Origin: Clavibacter tessellarius
GTDB taxonomy: Bacteria; Actinomycetota; Actinomycetes; Actinomycetales; Microbacteriaceae
DNA: 64,000 bases
NCBI RefSeq assembly: GCF_001618005.1
Contig: NZ_LQXA01000019.1
Location: 141,608-205,607, forward strand
Direction: 5' to 3'
Shown: piece after piece, positions 1-8,147 of the stretch
Layout: each line of letters opens with the position of its first letter
Numbering within the stretch: the first letter of the stretch is position 1
The notes under the pieces: model-generated
What the model was told of the DNA's origin: nothing
What the model saw: the letters and a program-made list of their open reading frames with translations, nothing else
The model's database searches: none
Program-made: the position numbers and the translations under genes

Positions 1-710
1 GCGCCGAACAGGCCGTGCGCGAAGGCGAGCGGGTACACGCCCATGTCGAGCAGCGTGCCGCCGCCGACCCCGGGATCCCAGAGGCGGCCCGCGCCCTCCT
101 CGGTGACGAAGCCGAAGGACACGGCGATGGCGCGGGGATCGCCGATGCGGCCCGCGTCCAGCGCCGCGCGCACGGCGAGGTAGCCGGGGGAGAACGCCAT
201 CCACAGCGCCTCGAGGAGGAGCCGGCCCTCGGCGCGCGCGAGGTCGACGAGCGCGCGGGTGTCGGCGGCCGTCGTGGTGAGGGGCTTCTCGCAGACGACG
301 TGCTTGCCGGCGCGGAGCGCAGCCTCGGCCTGCGACCGGTGGAGGGTGTGCGGGGTGGCGACGTAGACGGCGTCCACCTCGGGGTCGGCGAGGAGCGCCT
401 CGAGGGTGTCGTGGATCCGCGCGATGCCGCACGCCGCCGCCAGCTCCTCGGCGCTCGCGCGGGTGCGCGAGTGCACGGCGACGACCTCGATCCCGGGCAC
501 GAGCAGCATGTCGGGCACGACCGAGCGGGCGATGCCGGCGGCACCGACGACGGCCCAGCGGGTGGGGCGGGCGGCGTCGTGGGCGGCGTCGTGGCCGGTG
601 CCGGTGCCGGTGCCGGTGCCGGTGCCGGTGCCGGTGCGGTCGCGGTCGCCGTCGCCGTCGCCGTCGCCGTCGGGGGAGGGCGCTGGCGAGGGCGGCATCG
701 ACGTCGACAT
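1..710 (-). CDS. Gfo/Idh/MocA family NAD(P)-dependent oxidoreductase (3' part cut by window edge)
   Basis: The minus-strand frame opens at ATG 710 and runs off the left edge, so about 236 residues are visible. After a low-complexity N-terminus (residues ~12-40, alternating Asp-Gly then Gly-Thr) comes the Rossmann segment RWAVVGAAGIARSVVPDM, a strand reading VDAVYVATPHTLH, and the EKPL motif whose Lys is conserved in this family. These support an NAD(P)-dependent sugar or inositol dehydrogenase; the substrate cannot be read. The gene diverges from a LacI regulator across 84 bp, a common arrangement for a sugar-responsive pair. The repeat-coded N-terminal extension is unusual; ATG 698 is an alternative start. 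Confidence 0.85.
   Translation of the reverse strand, partial: MSTSMPPSPAPSPDGDGDGDGDRDRTGTGTGTGTGTGTGHDAAHDAARPTRWAVVGAAGIARSVVPDMLLVPGIEVVAVHSRTRASAEELAAACGIARIHDTLEALLADPEVDAVYVATPHTLHRSQAEAALRAGKHVVCEKPLTTTAADTRALVDLARAEGRLLLEALWMAFSPGYLAVRAALDAGRIGDPRAIAVSFGFVTEEGAGRLWDPGVGGGTLLDMGVYPLAFAHGLFG
595..668. repeat. Hexanucleotide tandem repeats CCGGTG (x7) and GTCGCC (x4)
   Basis: Seven exact copies of CCGGTG (595-636) are followed after a short spacer by four copies of GTCGCC (645-668). Both lie in the N-terminal coding part of the oxidoreductase and encode Gly-Thr and Asp-Gly runs. Six-base units keep the frame, so length changes would alter only the disordered extension. Confidence 0.9.
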
Positions 711-794
711 GCGACGAGCCTAGGCCGGGGACCGCGGCCGTACACTCGACCTGATCCACGCCGCGCCTGATCCGAGCAGCACCTGAGGGGGACC

Positions 795-1811
795 GTGGCC
801 GCCGACGACGAGCAGCAGCAGCCCACGCTCGAGATGGTCGGCGCGCTCGCCGGGGTCAGCCGGGCCACGGTCTCGCGGGTGGTGAACGGATCGGGCAAGG
901 TCGCGCCCGGTGCCGTCGCCGCCGTCCAGGCCGCCATCGCGCAGCTCGACTACGTGCCCAACCGGGCGGCGCGCTCGCTCGCGGGACGCCGCACGAACGC
1001 CCTCGCGCTCGTGATGCCGGAGCAGACCGCGCGCGTGTTCGCGGATCCGTTCTTCGCATCCCTGATCCAGGGCGCCATGACCCACCTCGCCGCCACCGAG
1101 CACACCCTCACGCTCCTCATCTCCTCGCCCGCGCAGGCGGAGAAGACGCGGCGCTTCCTGCTCGGCGGCAACGTCGACGGGGTGCTCGTCGTCTCGCACC
1201 ACTCCGGGGACGCGACCTTCAGCGGCCTGCGCGACCGGCTGCCGGTCGTGTTCGCCGGCCGCCCGCTGCGTGAGGACGACCGCGACGCGCCCACCGTCGA
1301 CGTCGACAACGTGGGGGCGGCGCGCGTCGCGACCGAGCACCTGATCGCGCGCGGCCGCACGCGGATCGCCACGGTGGCCGGCCGGCAGGACATGCCCGCG
1401 GGCATCGACCGGCTGCGCGGCTTCCGGCAGGCGATGGCGGCGGCGGGCCTGGATCCGACGCGCGTCGCGGTCGGCGACTTCTCGCCCGCGTCCGGTGCCG
1501 ACGCGATGCGCGCGCTGCTCGCGCGCGGCGAGCCGATCGACGGGGTGTTCGCCGCGAGCGACCGCATGGCCGCAGGCGTCTACACGGCCCTGCGGGAGCA
1601 CGGCCTGCGGGTGCCGGAGGACGTGGGCGTCGTGGGCTTCGACGACGACTACCTCGCGGAGTCGGCCGTGCCGCCGCTCACCACCGTGCGCCAGCCCAGC
1701 CAGGAGTTCGGGCGGACCATGGCCGAGGTGCTGGTGCGGCTGGTGGCGGGCGAGGACGTGGATCCGCTGACCCTCGTGCCGACGACGCTGGTGGTGCGGC
1801 AGAGCAGCTGA
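795..1811 (+). CDS. LacI family transcriptional regulator
   Basis: The 338-aa protein has the LacI layout: an N-terminal helix-turn-helix (TLEMVGALAGVSRATVSRVV, residues ~11-30), a hinge (YVPNRAARSLAGRR), then a periplasmic-binding-protein-like effector domain ending in VGFDDDYLAESAVPPLTTV, characteristic of the family. The GTG start at 795 follows a good ribosome site (GAGGGGGACC). It is divergent from the Gfo/Idh/MocA gene, which is its most likely target. The effector, presumably a sugar, is not identifiable. Confidence 0.92.
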   Translation: MAADDEQQQPTLEMVGALAGVSRATVSRVVNGSGKVAPGAVAAVQAAIAQLDYVPNRAARSLAGRRTNALALVMPEQTARVFADPFFASLIQGAMTHLAATEHTLTLLISSPAQAEKTRRFLLGGNVDGVLVVSHHSGDATFSGLRDRLPVVFAGRPLREDDRDAPTVDVDNVGAARVATEHLIARGRTRIATVAGRQDMPAGIDRLRGFRQAMAAAGLDPTRVAVGDFSPASGADAMRALLARGEPIDGVFAASDRMAAGVYTALREHGLRVPEDVGVVGFDDDYLAESAVPPLTTVRQPSQEFGRTMAEVLVRLVAGEDVDPLTLVPTTLVVRQSS

Positions 1812-1816
1812 GGCGC

Positions 1817-2563
1817 CTACCGTCCGCTGAGCAGCGCGAGCATCTCGTCGTGACGGCCGTCACGCTCGGCGAAGCGGAGGCCGTGCACGTCCTGCACGAG
1901 GATCTCCTCGTCCTCCGGGCGGGCCTGCAGGATGCCCATGACCTCGTCGAGGAAGTCCTCGAGCGGCATCGCGTCGGCCGCCTCCGCCTGCCCGGGCATG
2001 AGCGCGGTCTGCACCTTGGGCGGCACGAGCTCGACGACCTCGACCGATGATCCGGCCAGCTGCGCGCGCAGGCTCTGCGTGTACGAGTGCACCGCCGCCT
2101 TCGTGGCGCTGTAGGTGGGTGTGACGGCCAGGGGCACGAACGCGAGGCCGGAGGAGACGGTCATGAGCGTGGCCTCGTCGCTGGCGAGGAGGCCCGGCAG
2201 GAACGCGTCGACCGTGCGGATGGTGCCGAGGAGGTTCGTGGTGACGATGGCCTCGGCGGTGGCCTGGTGCGCGGGGTCGCGGAGGTCCTCCGGCTGCATG
2301 ATGCCGGCCATGGTGATCACCACGTCGAGGTCGGGGTGGCTGCGCGCGAGCTCGTCGCGGGCGGCGGTGATGGACGCGGGGTCGGCCACGTCGAGCACGA
2401 CCGACGCCATGCCCTCGTGCCGGGCGGTGATCTCGTCGAGCAGCTCCGCGCGCCGCCCCGCGACGACCACGCGGTTGCCCGCGGCGTGGAGGCGCTCGGC
2501 GAGCCCGAGGCCGATGCCCGAGGTGCTTCCGGTGATGAGGACGGTGCGGCCGGTGATCTTCAT
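1817..2563 (-). CDS. SDR family oxidoreductase
   Basis: 248-aa short-chain dehydrogenase. The N-terminus carries the coenzyme motif TGSTSGIGLG (residues ~11-20) and the middle the catalytic set with SS, YSATK (Tyr and Lys four apart). The basic residues after the second strand (VVVAGRRAELL) suggest NADP preference. The sequence resembles the DltE-like group, but the substrate is unknown. The start at 2563 is chosen because AAGGAG sits six bases upstream; longer in-frame extensions are GC-rich noise. It converges on the LacI gene with a 5-bp gap. Confidence 0.9.
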   Translation of the reverse strand: MKITGRTVLITGSTSGIGLGLAERLHAAGNRVVVAGRRAELLDEITARHEGMASVVLDVADPASITAARDELARSHPDLDVVITMAGIMQPEDLRDPAHQATAEAIVTTNLLGTIRTVDAFLPGLLASDEATLMTVSSGLAFVPLAVTPTYSATKAAVHSYTQSLRAQLAGSSVEVVELVPPKVQTALMPGQAEAADAMPLEDFLDEVMGILQARPEDEEILVQDVHGLRFAERDGRHDEMLALLSGR

Positions 2564-2768
2564 GGTGCTCCTTCGCGGCGGATGCGCGGCTGGCGGGGTC
2601 GGGATCGGTGCGTGCGCCGCGCGTGGGGCGCGGCTGCGTGGATCGAGTGTGGCCCGTCGCGGGCGCCGCGGGGGTGGGCGCGCGGGGGAGCGGGGGAGGA
2701 TCCAGCGGGCGTTCACGTGGGGAGGGGCGGGCCCGGGAGGCTCCGCGCGCGGCGACGCGCGCGACCGC

Positions 2769-2774
2769 TACCTT
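2769..2774 (+). promoter_or_regulatory. -10-like TACCTT before a leaderless start
   Basis: TACCTT lies six bases before GTG 2781 and there is no Shine-Dalgarno sequence. This is one of many TAnnnT-N6-start arrangements in the window, as expected for a leaderless transcript. Confidence 0.5.
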
Positions 2775-2780
2775 CAGCGG

Positions 2781-3905
2781 GTGCCCTCGCCCCTCCCCGC
2801 CCCGCCCGCGTCGACCGGGAGGTCCGGGACCGCCGTGGCGGCGACCGCCTTCTGGACCCTGCTCCTCGGCACCGTCGTGCTCCTCGTGCGCGGACTCGTC
2901 GTCGTCCTCGCGGACCCGTCCGCCGCGCACGACGCCCCGGCCTGGATCGCGGCGTCGGCGGCGCTCGTGCTGCTCCCGGCCCTGGTTGGCCGCGCGGCGC
3001 GCGGGGACGCCATCCGGCGCGCCCTCGGCGCCCCTCCCGCGACCACCGTCCTCGGCCTCCGCGCCCCGGCGCTGGTCGCGGGCCTCGCGGGTCTCGCGGC
3101 GATCCCGGCGGTGGTCGAGTCGCTCGAGATCGGCCTGCCCCTCGTGCACGTCGCGGGCGCGCTGGCGGGCGCGGTCGGGGTCGGTGCCGCCAGCCGGATC
3201 CTCGGCGGACGGGCGGGGGCCGACGCGGCCGAGCTCCGCGACGGCCTCCTCGACGGTGTCCCGTTCCCGGCCGACGTGCCGTGGGACCGCCGCGCCGTGC
3301 TCCTGCGCGTCGCCGGGATCGGCGGGCTGGCGTTCCTCACGATGGTGGTCGGGGCCGCCGTGCAGGCGCCGCCCGTCGACCCGTCGTCGCCGCTGGCCGA
3401 CGGCGTCATGGCGCTGAGCATCGGCGCGGCGGGCATCGTCGCCGGCATCGCGAGCATGCTCGTGGTGCGTCCGGCCGGACGGGCCCTGCGTCCCCTCCTC
3501 CTCGACCTCGACAGGCCGACGCGGACGGCCGTCCTCCGACGTATCCGCGGCGCGGGCGCGGCGCTCGCGCCGGACCACGAGTGGCGGGCCGCGCGGATCG
3601 CCCGGGCCTGCCGCATCGGCGAGGCGTTCAGCGCCGCGGGCCTCGTGCTCATCGTGATGGGCGCGTCCGCTTGCGTGTTCGGCGCGGCGTCCATGACGCC
3701 GCCCGGTGCCACCTCCGTGCTGACGTCCGTCGCCATCGCCCTCGCGTTCGTCGGCGCGCTCCTCGCGGCCGTCCTCGGGGTCGCCTACGGCAGCGTGCTG
3801 GTGCACTCGGCCGGCGATGCCGTGATCGCGCTGGCCGCATCCCCGCGGCCGGGAGCGGTGGAGGCCGACCGCTGGTCGGCGCCGACGGGCGTGCCGCTCG
3901 GCTGA
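2781..3905 (+). CDS. Polytopic membrane protein, unknown function (paralogue of the 4118-5221 locus)
   Basis: 374 aa with about eight hydrophobic segments in four pairs, and a charged stretch (HEWRAARIARACRIGEAFSAAG) before the last pair. I do not recognise the family. The same pair spacing and a matching LEWRAARLAVFSRTLQ segment occur in the following locus, so the two are probably diverged tandem duplicates. GTG 2781 is preferred over upstream starts because the frame before it is compositionally unlike a protein and TACCTT lies six bases upstream. Location: cytoplasmic membrane. Confidence 0.7.
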   Translation: MPSPLPAPPASTGRSGTAVAATAFWTLLLGTVVLLVRGLVVVLADPSAAHDAPAWIAASAALVLLPALVGRAARGDAIRRALGAPPATTVLGLRAPALVAGLAGLAAIPAVVESLEIGLPLVHVAGALAGAVGVGAASRILGGRAGADAAELRDGLLDGVPFPADVPWDRRAVLLRVAGIGGLAFLTMVVGAAVQAPPVDPSSPLADGVMALSIGAAGIVAGIASMLVVRPAGRALRPLLLDLDRPTRTAVLRRIRGAGAALAPDHEWRAARIARACRIGEAFSAAGLVLIVMGASACVFGAASMTPPGATSVLTSVAIALAFVGALLAAVLGVAYGSVLVHSAGDAVIALAASPRPGAVEADRWSAPTGVPLG

Positions 3906-4105
3906 TCCGGCAGGCGGCGTCCGCGGTCGGTCTGCCCCGTGCCGGGGAGCCGTCGGAGCGCCCGTGGGTCCATGGCGTCGATCGGGGAGCGCACGCGGCA
4001 CGGATCCGACCACCCCTCGACACCGGCCGGACCGCACCGGCGCCGCAGCCGCTACGCCGCGTCCACGCGCGAGCTGAAGGGATCGGAGCGAGCGTCGGCG
4101 ACCGA

Positions 4106-4111
4106 TACGGT
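4106..4111 (+). promoter_or_regulatory. -10-like TACGGT before a leaderless start
   Basis: TACGGT is followed by CGGCGC and then ATG 4118. The six-base spacing matches the other leaderless candidates here. Confidence 0.5.
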
Positions 4112-4117
4112 CGGCGC

Positions 4118-4384
4118 ATGAGCTCGCGCGGCACGGCCCCCGGATCCACCCCGACCGACACGGCGCGCGCCGGCGGCCTCGGCTCCCGCATCGCACTCCT
4201 GATCGTCCTGGTCGCCCTGATCCTCGGCCTCGGCACGCTCTACGGCTTCGGGCTGTACCAGGTGGCCGTCGTCGCCGACGCGGATGCGGCCGCGATCCTC
4301 CCGCAGGTCACCGCGGGCCTGCTCGCGCTCGCGTTCGCCCCGGCCCTCGGCCTGCTGGAGCTGCAGTCGTGGCGGGACCCCTAG
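4118..4384 (+). CDS. Two-TM membrane protein, probable N-terminal fragment of a split gene
   Basis: 88 aa with two hydrophobic segments (IALLIVLVALILGLG and VTAGLLALAFAPALGLLEL), ending at TAG 4382-4384. The downstream CDS at 4412 is in the same frame and no other stop intervenes. Reading through the TAG would give a 367-aa, eight-segment protein matching the upstream 374-aa paralogue in length and topology. I therefore infer that this is the 5' part of a gene broken by one nonsense change, though two separately translated halves, or a sequencing error, cannot be excluded. Confidence 0.55.
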   Translation: MSSRGTAPGSTPTDTARAGGLGSRIALLIVLVALILGLGTLYGFGLYQVAVVADADAAAILPQVTAGLLALAFAPALGLLELQSWRDP

Positions 4385-4411
4385 CGCACCGTCGGGACGC
4401 GCCGGCGCCCG

Positions 4412-5221
4412 GTGCGGGTGATCGTGTGGGTCGGCATCACCGCGCTCGCCGTGGTCGTGCACGCGGTCGCGTCGCTGGTCGGCGGCGTCTCCCCGCTCGT
4501 CGTCATCGGGTTCGTCGTGGCCGCCGTCGCGACGGCCGCCGCCAGCTGGATCCTCGTGCTGCGTGCCCAGGCCGCCGCCGTCCGCCGGCTCGGCGCGCGC
4601 CTGGCCGACGACAGCCCGACCCTCTCGATCGACCTCGACTGGACCGCCGACACGGCGCGACGCAAGTGGCGCCTCATCGGCCTGGTGTTCGTGGTCGCGC
4701 TCGTCGTGACCGTCGGCGGCACGCTGCTGCTCGGCCGGTTCGAGCGGCAGGATGCGGCCACGGTCATCGCGCTCGTGCTCCAGTTCTCGCTGCTCGCGCC
4801 GGCGCTCACGTGCCTGTTCGTCTCGATCGGCGCGCAGCTCTCGGGATCCGCCATCACCGGGGGCCTGGCGAAGGAGCACCGGAAGGCGGTGGCGCAGCGT
4901 GCCCTAGGCAAGGGCGAGGAGCTCGAGCCCGAGCTCGAGTGGCGCGCCGCGCGGCTCGCCGTCTTCAGCCGCACGCTGCAGCCGTTCCAGCTGGCGCAGT
5001 CGCTCATGCTGCTAGTCGGGATCTTCGTCCCCACCCTCATCCGCGGCGACATCGACGGCTGGTTGTTCGTCCTCTTCCTCATCAGCCTCGTCGTGTTCGC
5101 CGGCACGCTGCCGTTCGCGATCGTGCAGCACCGCCGCATGTCGCGGTACGCCGCGACCGTCGGCGACCTCCCGCGTGCGGACGCGCCCGTCTCGTCCGAC
5201 CCGCCTGCCCAGCCCGCCTGA
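4412..5221 (+). CDS. Polytopic membrane protein, probable C-terminal fragment of a split gene
   Basis: 269 aa from GTG 4412, about six hydrophobic segments in three pairs, unknown family. The charged segment ELEWRAARLAVFSRTL parallels HEWRAARIARACRIG of the 374-aa protein upstream. No ribosome site is convincing at 4412, and the frame is continuous with 4118-4384 apart from the TAG, which favours a single ancestral gene. If separately translated, the pair would be a two-subunit membrane protein. Confidence 0.6.
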   Translation: MRVIVWVGITALAVVVHAVASLVGGVSPLVVIGFVVAAVATAAASWILVLRAQAAAVRRLGARLADDSPTLSIDLDWTADTARRKWRLIGLVFVVALVVTVGGTLLLGRFERQDAATVIALVLQFSLLAPALTCLFVSIGAQLSGSAITGGLAKEHRKAVAQRALGKGEELEPELEWRAARLAVFSRTLQPFQLAQSLMLLVGIFVPTLIRGDIDGWLFVLFLISLVVFAGTLPFAIVQHRRMSRYAATVGDLPRADAPVSSDPPAQPA

Positions 5222-5242
5222 TCCCGTGTCGGCGGCCCCCGC

Positions 5243-5248
5243 TACCGT
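5243..5248 (+). promoter_or_regulatory. -10-like TACCGT before a leaderless start
   Basis: TACCGT is followed by CGACCC and then ATG 5255 of the DNA glycosylase gene. Confidence 0.5.
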
Positions 5249-5254
5249 CGACCC

Positions 5255-6061
5255 ATGCCCGAGGGTGACTCCGTCTTCGTCCTCGCCGCGCGCCTCCGCG
5301 CGCAGGTCGCGGGCGCGATCGTCGCGGACGGGGAGCTGCGGTCCGGCGCACGGGCGGGAGCGCGGCTCGGCGGGCGGCGCATCACCGGGTTCGACACGCA
5401 CGGCAAGCACCTGCTCATGCGGCTGGACGACGCGTCCACCCTGCACACGCACCTGCGCATGCAGGGCTCGTGGACGGTCACCGGGCCGGGCAAGCGCGTC
5501 CCCGAGCGGATCCGGCACCAGGTGCGCGTGCGCCTCCGCCTCGATGACGGCCGCACCCTCTGGGGCATCGACCTGCCCGTGGTCGAGCTGATCCCCACCC
5601 GCGACGAGCGCGCGGCCATCGGCCATCTCGGGCCGGACCCGCTGCGTGACGACTGGGATCCGGCGCTCGCCGTCGCCCGCCTCGCCGCCCGGCCGGACGA
5701 CGCGATCCGCGCGGCCCTCCTCGACCAGCGCCCGATGGCCGGCCTCGGCAACCTCTGGGTCAACGAGGTCGGCTTCCTGCGCGGCGTGCACCCCGCGACG
5801 CGCGTCCGCGACGTCGACCTGCCGCCACTCGTCGACCTCGCCGCTCGCTCGCTGCGCCACTCGGCGACGGTGCCGGCGGCGTACCAGATCACGACGGGTG
5901 ATCCCCGCCGCGGCCGCACGCACTGGGTGGCCGGCCGCGCGGGCCGGCCGTGCCTGCGCTGCGGCACGACGGTGGTCGGCGTGGACGATCCGGGCGGCAC
6001 GAGCGAGCGCGGGCGGCGGGCGTGGTGGTGCCCCAGGTGTCAGCCGGGGACGCGACGATGA
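5255..6061 (+). CDS. nei: Fpg/Nei family DNA glycosylase-AP lyase (endonuclease VIII-like)
   Basis: 268 aa beginning MPEGD, where Pro2 is the catalytic nucleophile and Glu3 the proton donor; PEGD rather than PELP favours Nei over Fpg. The H2TH region contains PMAGLGNLWVNEVGFLRG and the C-terminus a zinc finger with CLRC and CPRC separated by about 25 residues. The enzyme would remove oxidised pyrimidines and nick the abasic site in base-excision repair. Start fixed by the family N-terminus; no Shine-Dalgarno. Monocistronic as seen. Confidence 0.92.
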   Translation: MPEGDSVFVLAARLRAQVAGAIVADGELRSGARAGARLGGRRITGFDTHGKHLLMRLDDASTLHTHLRMQGSWTVTGPGKRVPERIRHQVRVRLRLDDGRTLWGIDLPVVELIPTRDERAAIGHLGPDPLRDDWDPALAVARLAARPDDAIRAALLDQRPMAGLGNLWVNEVGFLRGVHPATRVRDVDLPPLVDLAARSLRHSATVPAAYQITTGDPRRGRTHWVAGRAGRPCLRCGTTVVGVDDPGGTSERGRRAWWCPRCQPGTRR

Positions 6062-6079
6062 GGATGCCCGGCCGCGCCC

Positions 6080-6085
6080 TACGGT
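6080..6085 (+). promoter_or_regulatory. -10-like TACGGT before a leaderless start
   Basis: TACGGT is followed by GGTGGC and then ATG 6092. Confidence 0.5.
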
Positions 6086-6091
6086 GGTGGC

Positions 6092-6295
6092 ATGGCATCG
6101 GAGGTGTGGGTCGTCCAGCACGACGAGACTCCCGACAACACGATCCTCGGGGTCTTCGCGACGCGACAGGAGGCGTACGCGTTCGCGGAGGAGGTGACCG
6201 ACCGCTTCCCGAACGGCGCGATGACGGTGCGCTTCCCGATCGGCTATCGCTACGACCGAGGCACGGGGTACGTGGAGTTCGGCCCGGATCTCTGA
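6092..6295 (+). CDS. Small hypothetical protein
   Basis: 67 aa, acidic and soluble, opening MASEVWVVQHDETPDNTILG. It has no signal or membrane segment and I do not recognise the family. The TAnnnT element at the usual six-base spacing and ordinary local codon usage support it being a real gene. The ~240 bases after it (6296-6534) show nothing convincing. Confidence 0.65.
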   Translation: MASEVWVVQHDETPDNTILGVFATRQEAYAFAEEVTDRFPNGAMTVRFPIGYRYDRGTGYVEFGPDL

Positions 6296-6534
6296 CGCTC
6301 GTCGTCCGCCACTCCCGCCGCCCGGCCGCCCGAGCCGCGCTCCCGATCGACTGCCTGACCGTGCTCCCCGCGGATGCGGACACGGCGTCCGCGCGGGGCG
6401 TCTATGGCGGGGTGCCGGGCCGACCCCGCCCGCGTCGCCATGAACGTCACGGAGGACGCCCACGAGATCCTCAGTGAGGCGCTCCCCGTCGGCTCGACGT
6501 TCTGTACCGGGCGACCGCCCGCGAGGATGGCCCC

Positions 6535-7116
6535 ATGCCCACCGACGACCTCGCCCGCTGGCTGCGCGCGCAGCCCTCGCTCACCGGATCCGCGCCGTCG
6601 CTCGACCTCGCTGCGCTCCCGGACGACCCCGACGACCTCTTCCGCACGTGGATCACCGCGGCCGTCGACGCGGGCGTCCCCGAGCCGCACGCGGCGACGC
6701 TCGCGACGGTCGACGCGGACGGCCTGCCCGACGCCCGCACGCTGATCCTCAAGGACGTCGGCCCGCGCGGCTGGGCGTTCGCGGGCACGCGCTCCTCCGC
6801 CAAGGGCGCGCAGCTCGCGGCGAACCCGGTGGCGGCGCTCGCGTTCTGGTGGCAGCCGATCGTGCGGGCGGTGCGGGTGCGCGGATCCGTCGCGGAGGCC
6901 ACCGCCGAGGAGAGCGCCGCCGACCTGGCCGCGCGCTCGGCCGCGGCCCGCGCGGACGTGGATCCGGGCGACTGGGTGCTGTGGCGCATCCGCCCCGCGC
7001 ACGTGGAGTTCTGGCAGGGCTCGCCCGACCGGCGGCACACGCGGATCCTGTTCGACCGCGTCGGCGACGGCGACGCGTGGATCCGGAGCGGCGCCGGTGG
7101 CGAGGGCCGCACCTAG
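6535..7116 (+). CDS. Pyridoxamine 5'-phosphate oxidase family protein
   Basis: 193 aa with the PNPOx flavin-binding split-barrel pattern: substrate-side ATLATVDADGLPDARTLILKDV, FMN-side TRSSAKGAQLAANP, and the C-terminal dimerisation signature VEFWQGSPDRRHTRILFD. It is somewhat shorter than E. coli PdxH (218 aa) but has all blocks, so it may be a genuine PNP/PMP oxidase giving PLP, or a related FMN oxidoreductase. The start is ATG 6535. A 12-bp hairpin follows the stop. Confidence 0.85.
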   Translation: MPTDDLARWLRAQPSLTGSAPSLDLAALPDDPDDLFRTWITAAVDAGVPEPHAATLATVDADGLPDARTLILKDVGPRGWAFAGTRSSAKGAQLAANPVAALAFWWQPIVRAVRVRGSVAEATAEESAADLAARSAAARADVDPGDWVLWRIRPAHVEFWQGSPDRRHTRILFDRVGDGDAWIRSGAGGEGRT

Positions 7117-7139
7117 CCGGACCAGTCCCGGGGCGACCC

Positions 7140-7173
7140 GGCGCGGGCGGGAGGCGCCACGCCCGCCCGCGCC
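7140..7173. terminator. Bidirectional hairpin terminator
   Basis: A perfect 12-bp stem (7140-7151 with 7162-7173) with a 10-base loop lies between the PNPOx gene and the convergent small membrane gene. It lacks a U-tract, as is usual in actinobacteria. Confidence 0.6.
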
Positions 7174-7181
7174 GCGCGACG

Positions 7182-7448
7182 TCAGCGGCGGTCTCGGCCC
7201 ACCGCGGTCACCGCATCCCCGATGGAGGTGCCGGGGTGGTCCTCGCGGTACGCGCGCACCGCTCGGGCGTCGATGTCACCAGCCGGCCGCGCCGGCACCC
7301 GCCCGAGCACGGCCCGGCCGGAGAGGAACGCGACGGCCAGGGCGACCACGATGAGGAGCATCCCGAGGACGTGATCGATCGTGAGGAAGGTCACGACCGC
7401 GAGGAGGGTCAGGAGGATCGGCGCGAGGGCCCGGAGCCAGCGGTTCAT
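7182..7448 (-). CDS. Small two-TM membrane protein, candidate immunity partner
   Basis: 88 aa from ATG 7448: two adjoining hydrophobic segments (residues ~6-45) followed by a ~40-residue charged tail. Its ATG overlaps the TGA of the upstream secreted-protein gene in ATGA (7445-7448), so the two are translationally coupled. An in-frame GTG at 7457 is less likely. I do not recognise the family; the coupling to a small secreted protein is what suggests immunity or export. Confidence 0.65.
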   Translation of the reverse strand: MNRWLRALAPILLTLLAVVTFLTIDHVLGMLLIVVALAVAFLSGRAVLGRVPARPAGDIDARAVRAYREDHPGTSIGDAVTAVGRDRR

Positions 7449-7975
7449 GAGAAGCACTGCTCCTTGATCTGGGTGACGCCGATGAGCTCACCGGCGAGGG
7501 CGGCCGCAGCACCCCCGAGGGCCTGCACCTTCTCGTAGGAGAAGCTCGCGCCCCACATGATCTTCGCGGCCTCTGTGACTCCCCCGAGCGACTTGATCAG
7601 GGCCTTGACCTTGAGGATCTTGGCGGCGGGGAAGGCCGTGGACGCGATCACGGTCGCGATCGCCGCGCCGCAGCCGAGGACGCTGGCCTGCGTGCTCACC
7701 ATGCCCTCCGGTGCGGTGTTCGCGGGCGCGTTCGCGGCCAGCCACTGCTGCGTTGCAGCGTCGCCCTGGACGAGGACGTCATCGGGGATCTGCTCCACGA
7801 GGGCCAGGCCCTGCTCGAAGTCCCGCAGCTGGGCCTCCGAGGGCGCGCTCTGCCCGGTCGATTCGGCAGGAGCCGATGATGCGGCTGCCACGGCGGGACT
7901 CGTCCCGCCGAATGCGACGGCCACTCCCACCGCACCGCTGAGCAGGAGGGCCGATATCTGATTCTTGCGCTTCAT
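7445..7975 (-). CDS. Secreted small protein with two cysteines, possible bacteriocin-like precursor
   Basis: 176 aa. Residues 1-30 form a Sec signal peptide (MKRKNQ, hydrophobic core, AVA-A cleavage region). A Ser/Ala/Glu-rich acidic segment follows to about residue 95. The rest is a hydrophobic, glycine/alanine-rich, lysine-containing region that starts near Cys102 and ends EQCFS with Cys174, a layout that could allow one disulphide. No family was recognised. Coupling to the downstream two-TM gene recalls bacteriocin/immunity pairs, but no activity can be read from sequence. Confidence 0.65.
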   Translation of the reverse strand: MKRKNQISALLLSGAVGVAVAFGGTSPAVAAASSAPAESTGQSAPSEAQLRDFEQGLALVEQIPDDVLVQGDAATQQWLAANAPANTAPEGMVSTQASVLGCGAAIATVIASTAFPAAKILKVKALIKSLGGVTEAAKIMWGASFSYEKVQALGGAAAALAGELIGVTQIKEQCFS

Positions 7976-8147
7976 CTTCCTGGGTCCTCTCGGATCGGAG
8001 TCGGACGGTCGTGCTGATCAGCTCTTAAGACGGTAGCGACCGGACGGCTCTTTTTCCACAGGCTTTGACGGCATACCCAGCGAAGGGCGGAGCGCCGTGG
8101 TATGTGACCAGCCTTCTTGGCCTCCTACTGGAAGGCGGGGTCGTCGC

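Noticed and set aside
1860..4196. Very long open frame on the minus strand (and similar ones elsewhere, e.g. 14552-18406, 58739-62410)
   Set aside because: Arg/Pro/Ala-rich translation antisense or out of frame to genes with clear families; a by-product of high G+C with few stops.
6296..6534. Possible small gene before the PNPOx gene
   Set aside because: Frames here are low-quality and overlap the PNPOx start in other frames.
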